Part shown: positions 49,010 through 61,569 of the stretch, piece after piece
Position numbering within the stretch: position 1 is the stretch's first letter
How the letters are laid out: each line of letters begins with the position of its first letter
DNA from: Casuarius casuarius
Lineage: Eukaryota; Chordata; Aves; Casuariiformes; Casuariidae
DNA: 64,000 bases
Reading direction: 5' to 3'
Assembly (NCBI GenBank): GCA_003342895.1
Contig: PTFA01000011.1
Coordinates: forward strand, 7,031,081-7,095,080
The notes under the pieces: model-generated
What the model saw: only the letters and a program-made list of their open reading frames with translations
Told to the model about the DNA's origin: nothing
Databases searched by the model: none
Made by a program: the position numbers and the translations under genes

Positions 49010-51165
49010 GTCCACTTTCTTTTTACAGAATGTAGTCTGAAATGTTTCCCCCCTTTTAAATAGTTTTCAGGGTCTTTTTCCAGCGTGTTATGAGAGATCT
49101 GTACTTCACAATGTGCCGTTTATTGCTTTGTCTTATTTTAATGAAATGGTATTCCAAATACAATAGCACACAGTTGATTGCTATATTTATTTAGGCTTCT
49201 GTTTTGTAATGGCCTGTACACACACCTGGGACTTCAAGTATCATGTATTTGTGGAAGTATTAAGTCAAGACAAATTGTTTTGAAATGCCATACAAATAAT
49301 GATCCTGAAAACTGTGTTTCCCTGGGTTTATCTGTGCATGTGACAACTGTGCTAAAATAATCTGAGAGTGCTCCTCTGAGTGAAGTTACTGCTTTCAACA
49401 TTCCTGACAAACAAAACAATTTCTTTCTTTAGTAGCACATACTCCTGTTTTATTGTGTTTCATTCCTGGCAGCAGGAATGGGTTTTGAGGGCATGACACC
49501 TCAATGAGATCCCATAGCGCATATGACATTGTGACAAATGCCTACATTGCAGCATAGAATATGACAGAGACTGTGGCACTGTTCCATGGCCAGCACTGTG
49601 TTTAAAAAGAAAAAAAAAAAAAAGGAAAGAAAGAAAAAGAAAAGTCTTTCACTGGAAACAAGCAGTGCTGTAGTCTTCAGGGAGACATCTAGAAATCTTC
49701 AGGGGGGCTCTTGGCTCTTGAAAGTAATATGAAACCCTTTCATTACCACCCTGCTTCTTTCCACCCTGAGAGGAAATCTCAGTCCCTGCGCAAAACATAC
49801 TTCTTTATGTTCATATGGTTGATTTTAGGTTGCACATTATAAATGTAATAGAGAGGAACATTACTGATGAAGTTCGAAAACAAGAGTCTATGCTGACATT
49901 TGTGGAACATCATTGCCAATAGGCATATGTAAAGATTTACTGTTTATAGCAGTGTTAAGCTATGATGCTGTGCCTCAGACTCATGGGAGCTATATATTTT
50001 GTTCTTTAATGCTCATTAGTGTTGTAGGAGGCTCAGATTTTAAAAGGGTTTGCCTAGGTAGGTTGTCAGTTGGTGATGAACGTAATTGGTGCAGTGAATC
50101 TTTCTGACAGCTCACAATCATAATTATTTTCAGAATATCAACAGAAGAGCTGTAGTGCATGGTTTATAGTATTTAGCTGGTGGTTTTTGCAATGGTGGGC
50201 TTTGTTTTGCAGCTGTATCTGCCATAGCAAAGCAGTTTTCTATTCTCTCACCTTCTGTGGCATTCTCCATCTAAAATCTGTTCATATTACATTCTCCCAA
50301 AGCTATGGAATTCACTAAGATATCATGGCTGTATCTAAAATCCAAAATGTGGTGAAAACATTCTAATTATGAATTTCATAGCTATAGCATCTCTCTATAG
50401 AAACCAAAAGTTTAATTAAACAGAAGCAATGCTAATTAGGGAGGAAAATTGTAGGACTTTGGATTAAATAAATCTGATGAGGAAAAATAATTCAGTGTCC
50501 TGACTACTATCAAATGCTCATTAAGAGTTCCATTTTCCCCAGGTGATCTGTGATGAGATATACATGAACTCACATTGGAAAGGGGGTTCTTATGTTTCCA
50601 TGGACCTGATCTGTGATGCTGCTCTTGCAGAAAGGGGTCAAGAAGTATTGAAAGGCTGGGAAGGAGCTCAGACCTCTAATGATGAGAGACTTATCCATCT
50701 GATTTACTACTTGTAGTTTACATGCAACAGGGTAGCTTTTCTGAAGTAGTGACTCTGCGATTTTTTTGGGGGGTATCTCACTGTATCAACATCAGGCTTG
50801 GAGGTACTTGGGCTTTGTATGCAGACACAGATGACTCATTAAGCATAAAAAAAGGCAGCTATAAAAGGTAACTTCATTGCTTTGTCCTCAGTGGTGGTGG
50901 TTTTTTTTNTTTTTTTTTTTTACTGTAATTTGTTTGCTGATGCCTCTAAATATCTCTGGATCATGTGTGCTCCCCCCAAATATAGTAGCAAATGGCAATT
51001 TTTGTTTGGAACTTGATGCAATTTCTTTGGTACTAAAAAATCTGTTCATACATTACCCCACCATCCCTTACTGATGTGGAAGTGGTGCCCATAAAAGTGG
51101 AAGTGCTTAATGCCTTGGGTGTACTATGTACTCCTAGTCTTGAAGTTTCAGACCAAAGGAATATG
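49010..51165. other. Non-coding stretch with purine tract
   Basis: Contains an A/G tract (AAAG/GAAA units) at about 49,604-49,644 and a poly(T) run interrupted by an N at 50,909. No supported gene. Confidence 0.35.
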
Positions 51166-51174
51166 TTTATTGCT

Positions 51175-51237
51175 TATATATTATTTATATATATACACAT
51201 TATTATATTATATATATACATTATATATATATATATT
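51175..51237. repeat. AT-rich microsatellite, (AT)n imperfect
   Basis: Alternating TA/AT dinucleotides with interruptions (TATATATA, ACACATTATT, TATATATATACA, ATATATATATAT). Confidence 0.8.
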
Positions 51238-52325
51238 GAGCATGCAGTCTTCACTTGATAGAGTGTAGAAGACCTTTAACTAATGCTACTAAGATGAAAT
51301 CTTGCTGCCCTTCTTGACTAATAAGAACATCATAACAGTTCTTTTCTCACAAAATTTCTAGGTAGGTTCTTTCTCAAGAGGAAGAAATAACAGGAAATTG
51401 CAAATGCTTACAAACTGGCTGCTTTACATGCAAACAAAACCAGCTCACAACGAGCTTTCTTTAAAATGTCTCAAGGTGTAGTGCACATTATTGCTTTGTG
51501 TCATGTTTTTCTTCTCTGTCTTCTGAACCACTGCAGTAATCTGTCATTTGCTTTTAATTTCTCAAAGTTTTCTGCTATTTAGAAGATGGTAACCTATATG
51601 ACATGTTGTTTTTACTGGATTAATGTTATTTCCCATCTGGAAATAAGATGTAAAATTGTCATTTGTTAGTACGAAGCAGAAAAGAAAAACAATAATTGCT
51701 TGCTTTCATTTAACAAAGTTTATTTTTGGACATGTGAAGACTCCTTTTTTTGTGGAATGCCAATAAAAATGGGCTAGCTGAACCTTCAGAGACCCCACCT
51801 TCTGTGTTAGCCCTCTAGTTTTATCAGTGCCAGCATCTTGTCATATGTCCGCTTGTTTTGGGCTACTGGACACCCTCTGAGCTGAAGGTAACTGCAGCAA
51901 GCCTAATCTCTTCTTCAGGAATTGTGACCAATTTATGAATACCTGACCCAAAACAGCCTATTCAAAACAAAACTACCATATCCTCAAAATGAAAGCAACA
52001 AAGCAGACAAAAGGAGGGTGTATTGTGATAACAAAAATCACGCTCTAACTCTCAACAAATGTACTCTTTCCTAAAGCAAAATAGACCACACAGCAAATAC
52101 AACAAGACTCTATGAAAATGTTGGATATATAAGCTACACAAAATATTACAGACAGTTTGCAGACCCTTTGCAATAATTTCATTAATTCTAATCTGCTGTT
52201 TTTGCATTGGTTCAGAGCCATGGCATATGACTTTTAGGACTCAATACGGCATGATATTAAAACAATAACAGTGCACACTGTTGCCTTGAACGGTGTTTCA
52301 GTAGGGATAGCAGGTAGCTGAGAGC

Positions 52326-52399
52326 AGATTCTTAGCTGATGTAATTTCTTGTAGCTCTAATGTATTTTAGCTCCGCTGATTTACATCTGCTGAGAATCT
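52326..52399. repeat. Fold-back (palindromic) interspersed repeat
   Basis: The left arm AGATTCTTAGCTGATGTAA and the right arm TTTACATCTGCTGAGAATCT are near-complementary inverted copies about 35 bp apart, with further AGCT pairing inside. The wording 'GATTTACA..AGCTGAGGATCT' recalls an old palindromic repeat that I remember as common in turtle, crocodile and bird genomes. I cannot give a reliable family name. Confidence 0.5.
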
Positions 52400-52794
52400 A
52401 GGCTATGGGAATTCCTTGGTGCTCAGTGCTATCATTCTGACACCTGCCAAAATGTCAATGGGATAATGGACCATAAAAAATCACTCCTTGATAGGAATGA
52501 ATGTAGCCTTAAGATCATCCATTTGTGTTAGCCAGATTCAGTTCTCATTTTAATAGAACTTTTAAATATCTGTTTCACCACCAGGATAAATGGCTGAGCA
52601 TTAACTACTGCAAATGAATGCAGAACTATAAAACTTCATATAATCATATAATTTATTTCTTAATTTACAGTTAGTATAGAACCAATCTTCTGTCAAAGAA
52701 GATTGTGTTGGCAATTGGGTGCTATATATTTGACCTGTAGAAGCATAATCGGTGTTCTTGAGAATGCAGTCTTATGATGATTTTTATCATCATT

Positions 52795-52905
52795 TAAAAA
52801 ATACCTCACAAAGGAAAGTAATTCATTATTATCCTTATTTTACAGCTGAAGAATGGGATATTTAGAAAGGTCTTTACAAGAAAGTCAGTGGTGGGAAGTA
52901 AAATC
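52795..52905 (+). repeat. L2/MIR-type 3' tail
   Basis: 'ACCTCACAAAGGAAAGTAATTC', then 'ATTATTATCCTTATTTTACAG' and 'CTGAAGAATGGGATATTTAGA', matches in order the shared MIR/L2 tail 'CCTCACAACACCC...', 'TATTATTATCCCCATTTTACAG' and 'ATGAGGAAACTGAGGCACAGA'. Confidence 0.6.
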
Positions 52906-52937
52906 TTGTTAAAATGACAATGATATTTTATAATAAA

Positions 52938-52957
52938 TGTCATTTTATAAAATGACA
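52938..52957. repeat. Perfect 20-bp palindrome
   Basis: TGTCATTTTATAAAATGACA is identical on both strands. A further AAAATGACA copy lies about 20 bp upstream, so three copies of the half-site occur within roughly 50 bp in both orientations. Confidence 0.85.
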
Positions 52958-52999
52958 AAATTCCATCACCTTCAGAGAGGCCAAAGTTTCCTTTGGAGT

Positions 53000-54600
53000 C
53001 TTAGATATAACTTACCTGTCTAGATCAGATTTTTCACAAGGAAAGGTATTCTCCATCTTTTTCCTAGCATGGAGCACATCTTTTAATAGTAATCCCAAAA
53101 CTTCTCTGGGACTGCAACAAATCATTTCTTAAAACAGAAGACTTATAGATCACATAACCTCTGGGCTCTGTANTCCACCACTAGTTTCGTGTTATCCATA
53201 TCATGGATAGTTGTTTGAGAGACTATGTTGAAATTTACTCCTTTGCAATAGCTTAACAACCTGTGCTTTAAGTATTTTTAAGGATTCCTGAGCAGTTTTT
53301 GACCTTTGTACTTGAATCTTTTTTTCCTGGCAAAGTGGTTGTTGACTCTGCCACACGGATAATTTCTGCATGCATGCTATAATGGGGGTAGCTTTGGAGA
53401 CATGTATTTGAGGGACATTGCACAAGCATGAGGCACAGCACAAGAGAAAATGCAAGTGTAACAAGTGAAAGATGGCAAATGATTTGGAAAATATTGTTGT
53501 AAAGTGCTTGTTTTTGGTCTAGAAAGAGAAGGTTATGAGTAGTTCTTCAGTGATATGCCTGTGAAAGTGTTACCTTACTTTTTGCAGATTGATTATCTAC
53601 TACAATATGCTTTTACTTATCTGAGTAGTATCTTACTCTGTGAATAGCTCTGGGAGGATTTTATTCATTGAGAGTAACCAAATCTGGATTTTCAAAGTTG
53701 TAGTCTTTTTCCTCACTAGAATTATCAATGCAAGAGCCTCAGTTTTCAAAAGAAGGTCACTTTTGAAACACTTAACAGTCTAAGTAAAGTAATGACTGAA
53801 ACAGATATAATTAAAATGTGCCATAGCCAGCCGCTTTGTTAACAAATAGAACAGTATTATTTGTACAATAGAATTACATCATTAGTGAGGACAGTTATAC
53901 CCCAGGGCATAATAATTGATGTGTGTTGGTTGCACAGTGATACCCACTGATTATTTACAACTGCTTCTATCAAAAGATAAAAGATTTAGCCACTTAAGGG
54001 AAATCTTCTAATTCCATGCCAGTTATTCCATGGCATGGTAATTTTTTTTTTCTTTTTTTTTGGCANGTGAGCATTTCTTGAGAAAAGTAGGAATGTTCGC
54101 TGCCTCTTTCTGCCTACCTTCTCACCCTCCTCTTTCCCCACTACTTCTTTTCCTTTTCATTGTGATTTTTACTTTCTTCCCTTTCACTTCTTCCTTCATT
54201 GGCACTGCTGCCAGGTTCAGCAGCATGCAGCTATAACCAAATCAATAAGCCCAGCAGGAACTGGCTGAGTGAACCCGTAGTCACTCTGACATTTCTGTTT
54301 TTTCCTCCCCAGTATTCTGCATTTCAGGGTTGCCAGATAAGAACCGTTAGTCTGGTTTGCACCAAACCTGAACATGTCAAGCAGGGCTTGTTCAGTGGGC
54401 TCCATGTCATGCTTCTGCTGTGCTCCATAGTGTACCAAACCATGTATTATATTCTTTATGGTAAAAAAAGAGAAGAATTGGGGTAAATATTTCTGCAGGT
54501 TACAGATGAAAATAAATCTCTTTGAGGTATGGGGATCATATTGACAGATGTATAATCCCATATAGAACTTTTGCTGATTCATACAGAATTTTGTTCAGTA
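53000..54600. other. Non-coding stretch
   Basis: Holds a small hairpin (CCATGCC...GGCATGG) near 54,014-54,038 and T-rich runs around 54,043-54,062, with single N bases at 53,173 and 54,066. Opposing frames of about 95-120 codons at 54.2-54.6 kb show no coding bias. Confidence 0.35.
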
Positions 54601-54632
54601 TTGCTTACAAACTCATTTATGGTCTCTGCCTC

Positions 54633-54676
54633 TTTGTTTGTTTGTTTGTTTGTTTGTTTGTTTGTTTGTTTGTTTG
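54633..54676. repeat. (TTTG)11 microsatellite
   Basis: Eleven uninterrupted TTTG units followed by a short T run. A likely length-polymorphic marker. Confidence 0.95.
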
Positions 54677-54689
54677 TTTTTTAGCACTA

Positions 54690-57600
54690 TGGATAACAAA
54701 AGTTTTCTAAGCTCTTCTTTCCCTGTACACCTTGAATATTCATAACTAAGGTATTTCTCAGCAGGGATAAGGGAGGCATACATGGAGAATTTCATTCTAA
54801 GTAAATTTTAAGTGTGTGTTTATATTCAGGTTCTTTAAAAAGTTATAATTATCTATCTATATTTGTTAAGTGAGGAAAACTGATACCAAATCAGTTAGAC
54901 ATGCTTCTTAAATGAGTTGCTTTTTATAGTAGTATAGTTTATGTACTATTACCACTCTGCACAGCTAATTTTTTTTCTTTAGAAATGCACTGTTAAGCTG
55001 CAATCTTAGACATCAGAAAGGAAATACAAAAAATCTCTTCCTAATTGCAGTGGAATTTGGTATACTTCAGACATCTTACTTATTCTGCTAATCTGTTAAA
55101 TGAATTTTCTAATAAGTTAGTTCTATATAAAATGCATCACATAAAGCATACAGGGTGTTTTCACTAGATATGGAATCATTTCTCGGCTTGTGGTGACTTG
55201 ACTGTGTGCTTATTATGTTCTAATAATGTGAAATTGTATTTAATATGCTTGTGATCAAGCTTTATTAATTTGAATTCATCTTTTCAGTGTTTTTTTTTTT
55301 GTTACTAATGCGTGACAGTTTTCCTATTAAATAAATTGTTTTGCAGTGATTCCTGGGGTTTTTTTTGGTTGGTTTTCTTGTTTTTCTGTGGATGGGCAGA
55401 TAAATTCTCTCAGTGGTTATGATGTAAATTAAAAATAATCACACTGTAATCAGTGGGTTACTGCATGGAGGGAAGGGGCAGATTTTCACCCTGCTGCTTT
55501 GTGTTTAAGAGACTACAATTCTTTTGTCACCAGATGCTGTATTCCAACATCTTTTACAAGAGGAAGGCCATTTGTGGTGATTTTAATTTGATCATGATTT
55601 TCCTTGGACTTGTTTGATAAATACAAATTGGTTTGCTTTTATTTTAGATAAATATCCTTTAGATATATACCCCATAACATGTGATACCTATTTCTTAATG
55701 ACTTATTGTAGCACAGTATGTGGGTCAGAATTAAAAAATAAAATCAGAAATGTTTGAAAAAACTTCACAATCTGATTATAGCACAGTTCTAGCCTTTTCC
55801 CATATGACTCTTCATCAGTAGTATTCATAGAATATGAAAACACTTCACCTTAAGTAGAGAGGAAGCAATAATCCCTGGTCAATTGGTCCACAATCATTGC
55901 ACTATAAACAGCTGGTGGTGAATAACTATCATCTTTACTGAGAATTGTCATATGCACAGAACACAATGCTTGCCAACTGTTGTGCACATTCCTTTGTAAA
56001 GTGAAATAACTGCTTTTAGTTATAGTAATATATTTGTGTGTTTTTAAACAGTTTCTTAAATGAAAAAAGAAAGACTGAATTAGGGTCAGTAAATACTCTG
56101 ACAACTCAGCTTTAAAGGGAGGTATGAAATAATTGTTTAAGATGTGGGAGGACCTTTAGCTGTGCTTGTCTCCAGCCCTGCTCTCTGCTGTCCTGAGTTG
56201 TGGACAGGGCTGTCCCACCAGCTCTGCCCACCCCACTCAGACCCACAGGGCTGCACCCCCTTGCTGGGGCACCATGGTGATCTAGGCCCTTTAGCAGTGG
56301 TGGCCGGATACGAGGTGGGCTAAGCATTGGTATTCAAAGTAGCACCAGATGCCTGCTGGGAAGCAATTCCTTGGACCCCTAGCTGTGATGCCTCCATGAA
56401 AATATTTGCTTTGAGATTGGTAGCTGTTGTGTTTGAATGCTCACTGTGTTCCTTAGGGAAAATTTTGGTCTTTATTTGAAGACTTCCATTTATGGAGAAT
56501 TAACTTCACTATTTTGTGCTTACGGATTTTTTGCAGGTGTCATATTTCCTCTTTGAATGTTTTTCATTCTGCCACTGAGTCTATGTATTGGTGCCTTTTT
56601 TAATTGGTTCAGAATAAACAGCAAAGAACGTGGTTTTGTGTCACTGAAACAGTGCAGACCTTTAAGCAGATGGAAATTTTAATTAAGGACAAAATTTGCG
56701 TAAGATCTCAATTATCTATTCTTGACTTGCATCGCTTTTCTTTTTTTAAACACCTAGTGGTCAAGTGTTTGGTTTTATTTATCAGGACAACACATCTTCA
56801 AGATTAAAAATTTAGGACATTGGTACAAGTCCGTTTGACTTTTTTTTTTTTTTTTTAGTCTGAGTCAAAAGCAGAAAATATGCTACGTAGGTGTACTGGT
56901 GATTCACTTTGAGCTCATATGCTTCATGGACAGTGAGTGTGATAGGCAGGCCTGAAACTGTTACCGTGCTACTCTTGCATCATTTACTGAAATAATTTTT
57001 GTAAAGTGACTAATTCAAGATGGGAGATGATTAAGATGTTAAGCTCCCCTTCATCACTGTTACATTTCTTATCCTTCTTGATTCTCTTAGCTCCTTTAGT
57101 TATGGAGTAAACTCCTTTAGTTTATTTATATACTCCTCCTTGTGGTGAGGAAAAGGAATTTCTCAAGCATTTGTATGTTGGTTTGGGTGTAGGAGAGTAT
57201 TTAGGCACACATGTGTTTTTTCTTTTTAATTATCAATAAGTGTGTGTGCAACTACATGTACATTTTATCACTCTCCATGAAATGATAAAATACCTTGGGA
57301 AGAAATCAATATTTCACTCTTCTGTAATTAAATTACATTTAATAGGTTGCTTTTCTTAGTTGTGTGTGCTCCCGATGAGACTCAACGCTGGTAAAAATGC
57401 TTCTGTTTATTTCTTTCTAGCAGTAAAATCAGCTTCAAATATGCCTTACTACTTCACTTCCATTATCCTAAGAAAATAGAATACTTTTTCATGCATTGGA
57501 TCTTCTTACTAATGTCATTTATTTGATGTTTACCTCTCCTGGATTTTGTCATCCACTCAGATATGAGTTGAACCATTTTGAAGAGTCGTTCATTGGCAGG

Positions 57601-58130
57601 GATTCTACACCCATGCTAGGTAACTAGTTACTATGCTCATATGTTTGAAGCGCTGTCTTCTTATCTAATCTGTATTCTTCTGGAGGCAAATTATGCTCAT
57701 CACTCCTCGACCAAACCTCCCTAGATGCTGGGGAAAAACTATTCTCTCTCTTTATAGCAACTTTTTGCTCACTGAAAAGAGTGTAATCATTAATCACCTC
57801 TTCCCTCCCTTGTCTCTCCCTGCAATCTCCAAGGACAGTAGTCGTATGACATTCAAGAATAAACATACCTATCTTTGAACCTCTCCTAATGCATTACGTT
57901 TTTAAATCTCTTTTTTCTATTGCCTTTCTCTCTACTCCCTCCAGTTGGTCTACATTTTAAAGTACATTGCCCAACAAATGTACAAGCTGAAGCACCACTA
58001 GTAGAAAGGACAGTAGAAAAACAAGCTCATGTATCTTACATGACATGAACATTTAATAGGTCACAGAATGAGATTTGACCTCTTGTTTTCAAAATTCCAT
58101 GCCACATAAATGGCATAATCTGTACATCTG
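54690..58130. other. Mostly non-coding; GC-rich patch at 56,140-56,340
   Basis: AT-rich except for about 200 bp (56,140-56,340) of clearly higher GC, open on the minus strand for 71 codons in a proline/glycine-rich frame without a recognisable domain. A run of 17 T lies at 56,840-56,856. No gene is supported. Confidence 0.3.
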
Positions 58131-58139
58131 AAAACCTTA

Positions 58140-58770
58140 CTCTTGTCTTTGAATCAAGTCTTATTATTAACTACTGACCAGAATTGGGCCCCGAGCAGAC
58201 CTCTGTAGAACCCTACTTGATGTCAAACTGAGAAGACTTATCAAAGTATTCCTTCTGCCTGTTGTTTCGCTTAGTTTTTTGGGGCTTTTTTTCAGTAGCT
58301 ATGCACACAGCATATAATAATTTCAGCTTGACCATGGCTTCCTAATGAGAGTTTCATTTAAAACAGTCTATGACTTTCCCCACACCTTTGTCCCCCTGGC
58401 CACTTAGTCTGACAAATAAGGAAATTCAGTTGTTTTAACACAGTTTGCTTCTTGTCACTTTGTTATCCTTTCAAGGTTTTATAAATGGCTTGTGTAATTT
58501 GTTCCAGTATCTTCCTGGATACTGAAATGAGGCTGACAGGTCTATAACCTTCTGGTATTGTTTTCCTCCTTTTAAAAGTTAGAGAGTATGTTTTATGCTC
58601 TACTGGTCTGTGAGACAACATCTACACTCTGAGTCATGGGAAATAATCACTGATGACTTGGAGACTGCATTCACTACTTCTCCAAATACTTGAGGAAGCC
58701 CTGATTACCTGGATACTTCCATCTTATTCAAATCTTGCTTAATGTCTTCTTCGTAAATAGGTGAATGCTG
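58140..58770 (-). mobile_element. Ancient CR1/L3-type LINE fragment (reverse transcriptase remnant)
   Basis: Read on the minus strand, 58,549-58,530 encodes G-Y-R-P-V-S-L, the conserved RT motif of CR1/L3-group LINEs (family form N-Y-R-P-V-S-L). It is followed at the nucleotide level by words matching the family's next segments: 'GAACAAATTACACAAGCC', 'AACTGAATTTCCTTATTTG', 'CTCTCATTAGGAAGCC', and near 58,200 'GGTCTGCTCGGGGCCCAATT', corresponding to the G-x-V-L-G-P-I-L-F block. Upstream (to about 58,770) the sequence also parallels the family before the motif. Stops and frameshifts are frequent, so it is long dead. Neither the 5' end, the endonuclease nor the 3' repeats are present. The family was identified by motif memory, not alignment. 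Confidence 0.7.
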
Positions 58771-58779
58771 GCTATAAAT

Positions 58780-61010
58780 AGCCATTGAAATTCTATTTTC
58801 AGAGTGACAAGGATATATTATTAAGGAAGCAGAGATAGTATTAGAAAGGCATAAAGAGGAAATAATTTAGAATTTTAGGAGTTAATAGCTAAATTATATC
58901 TTAAGTCATGAAAGAGTTAGAAGCTAAGGCCATACAGAAGAAGAATTTTTCTTAAAAAAAAAAAAACAAAATAAAAAACATCCAAAAAACCAGGCAAGGG
59001 TTGATTCATCTGAGCCTTATTTGAAAGTTGTACAGCTTTTCTTAAATTCATTTATAGTTATTCTGAGTCCAATAATAGATTTAGAGTATAGTCTGAATAG
59101 CTTGTGTTTATCTATATAGAACCAGGGGCTGGAGTCTTAGTCAAGAAATAGACAAGCTGTGGATTTTTTTAGAATCACTTTGCACAGTTTAGTCTAGGAA
59201 AACATTAGAGAATATNGTGTCTAATTAATTGAGAATTAAAGAACGTCTTGCAATTTTTATATCGTTTTTATAGAACTAATTTCGATAGGCTTTTTCCTAC
59301 CTTCATAATGATTTTAAATCTAACAGGATAAGATGCTTAGTTTTAAATTCCAACTCAGGAATTCTGTATTTTATTGATTTCTTGCCAGAGGAAAGCAATT
59401 TGAAAGCAAGCAGAATTACACTGGGGGAAGTAATAGCCCCTAGCATATTTGATAGTGTATTTGAGCATTTTGGTTTAAAAGATAGTTTTATATACTTCTA
59501 CTAATGTATTATATTCTTATTTTATCTAGGGTCCTGCTACTACCTAAATTTTAAAGTAACAGGAACAAAACATAGGTTGCAAATGCAAAGGAAAATATTT
59601 TGTACAAAGTTACGAAGTTGAAAACAGAGCAAACAGCAAATTAGAGATCCTACTCAATCTGCCATATATTTTAAACACTGTGCTAGAATCATGATGGTAT
59701 TCTTAAAGTACAAAGATTATCTCAGTCTGCAAGTTACCTTTTGGATGGAAATGTTGATTATAATGAAAGTGACTGTAAAGGTGGTTTAAACTGTTCTTTT
59801 CTTTGAGGAATGTCTCTTCTCTCTTCTTTCTTGTTAATTACTGTGTACTATCAACCAGAATCACAGAAGCCTCTCCTGTAGCAGTATGTATGAAACACAA
59901 TACATTGTATAGACAATAGCTGTGAACCCTCCTTTCTCCCACGTTTGCATATACTTTGAAAACANGGTTCACATGGCTAATCCAGGCTTGACTCTCTATG
60001 CTTCTAATGCAATTATGTTATAGGCCAGTCACAGGTCCTCTGTAAACTGAACCTTTTAGGAACATTTCTGCGAGGATCGTAATTTGGGCATTTGAATGCA
60101 AATGACAGTCATACATTTTTTGCATTTGTCCTAATTGCAACTAGAAAGCTTATGTCCTACAAAATATATCAAAGCCTAGGGGAAGAAAACTAAACTTAGA
60201 ACATAGGTCTTGTGGATTGTATACCAGAGACCTATTATTAAGTGATATTAACATTTCTGTACATTTCATATAACTTTTTAATCATATGCCTCACATTCCA
60301 ACCTAAAGGAGAAATGATTAATTATCACAAATGACGCTTCCTAAGGTTACTTCAGGTAGGGTTGAGATCGGAATAAGAGATTTCTGGTATAACACAGCCT
60401 AGTTTTCATTTGCTCAGCATGGAAAGACTGAAAAATATTTAGATCTGGAGAGACTGAATTTTTTCTAAGCGTTTTTTTCAAAAAGCAAGTTCCAGTTTGA
60501 GATAAAACTTCCAGTCTGCCCTTGAAATTCATCAGCCTCATTTGAATCCTTCCTGATTTGGACCAGATACTTGATCTAAAGCTGTACTATTTCCTATTTT
60601 CAGACAGGTCTTTTGTGAAATATTCGAATGTGTTCTGATGATAGAACTTCATGAAACCAGGTAGAATTTTTTGTTTCCCAGATAGTTTCATAGAGCACTT
60701 CATTTATCTATGTCATCGAAATAAACTTCAACCGCAACGAAATATGAATGAAAATTGGCATCCCATGCAAATTAAGTGTGTTTATGTGTTTTTCATGTGA
60801 AATTTTGTACATAGACTGAAGACTTGGAAGCTATGCTAAGCATTGGGAGTTTCAGTGCATTTGTACTGATGCCCTTACACTTCAGAACCCAAAATACTTC
60901 AAGTATATTAGTTTTCATCTTTTGTGCAATCCTTTAGAAGAAATACAGGGGAGAATAGATTGTTAAAAACAATTCAGTTGTGTTGCTTCAGGTATCTCAT
61001 GGTCGTAATG
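58780..61010. other. Non-coding stretch with a POU octamer
   Basis: AT-rich, no gene. A perfect octamer ATGCAAAT lies at 60,765-60,772, just after a short stretch with three CpGs (60,717-60,740), in sequence that looks unique. It is a possible small regulatory element. Single N bases lie at 59,216 and 59,965. Confidence 0.3.
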
Positions 61011-61029
61011 TTTTTGTACGTAAAAATCT

Positions 61030-61560
61030 GAATAGCTGAGGACACACCAGGCCAGGGGCTCTTGATGCACCCAGCAGTCATGTTTCCATCCTATACATGT
61101 GGCTACATCCCAGCCACAGGAAAAGGATGATGTACAGTGTCTTGCAGTCCTTGATGTACCAGACATCCGTGTCTGGGAAATGAATGAAACACATGATAGC
61201 TCCTGCTCTGCCCTAGCTTATGGGTGTCCATGTCCAAAGCATGGAGCAATGGTGTGCAGCCTAGTCTCCTCTTGACATGGGATCAAGGTGCAATAAGGCT
61301 ACAGCTGGATACCAGGACTGGAAGATACTCCATGAAGCATTCCTGGTTGATAGTGCAGACTCTGCTGAGGTGTTGGCCTGGGCCAGCAATGTTTTGCATG
61401 GATTAGTCCAGGCTGACTCTGGGAAAAAGCAACCTACTGGGGTGCATTGGGATCNATAATGTCATTGGATTCTCTTTAGCTTTAGACCTGTCCAGTCCTT
61501 CAGTGGCGCAGTAGGAAACCTAGGGAGTCACTGTCTGCCCCTGGCTGTGAGCTATTACCT
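61030..61560. other. GC-richer island, unassigned
   Basis: Composition is higher than its flanks. Two plus-strand frames are open together at 61,224-61,459, one including DWKILHEAFLVDSADSAEV, with no recognised domain. It may be decayed retroelement or pseudogene sequence. An N at 61,455 breaks the frame. Confidence 0.2.
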
Positions 61561-61569
61561 AATCTCCCT

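Noticed and set aside
54217..54582. 121-codon minus-strand open frame
   Set aside because: Overlaps a long plus-strand frame, shows no codon-position bias or domain, and is not flanked by a convincing exon structure.
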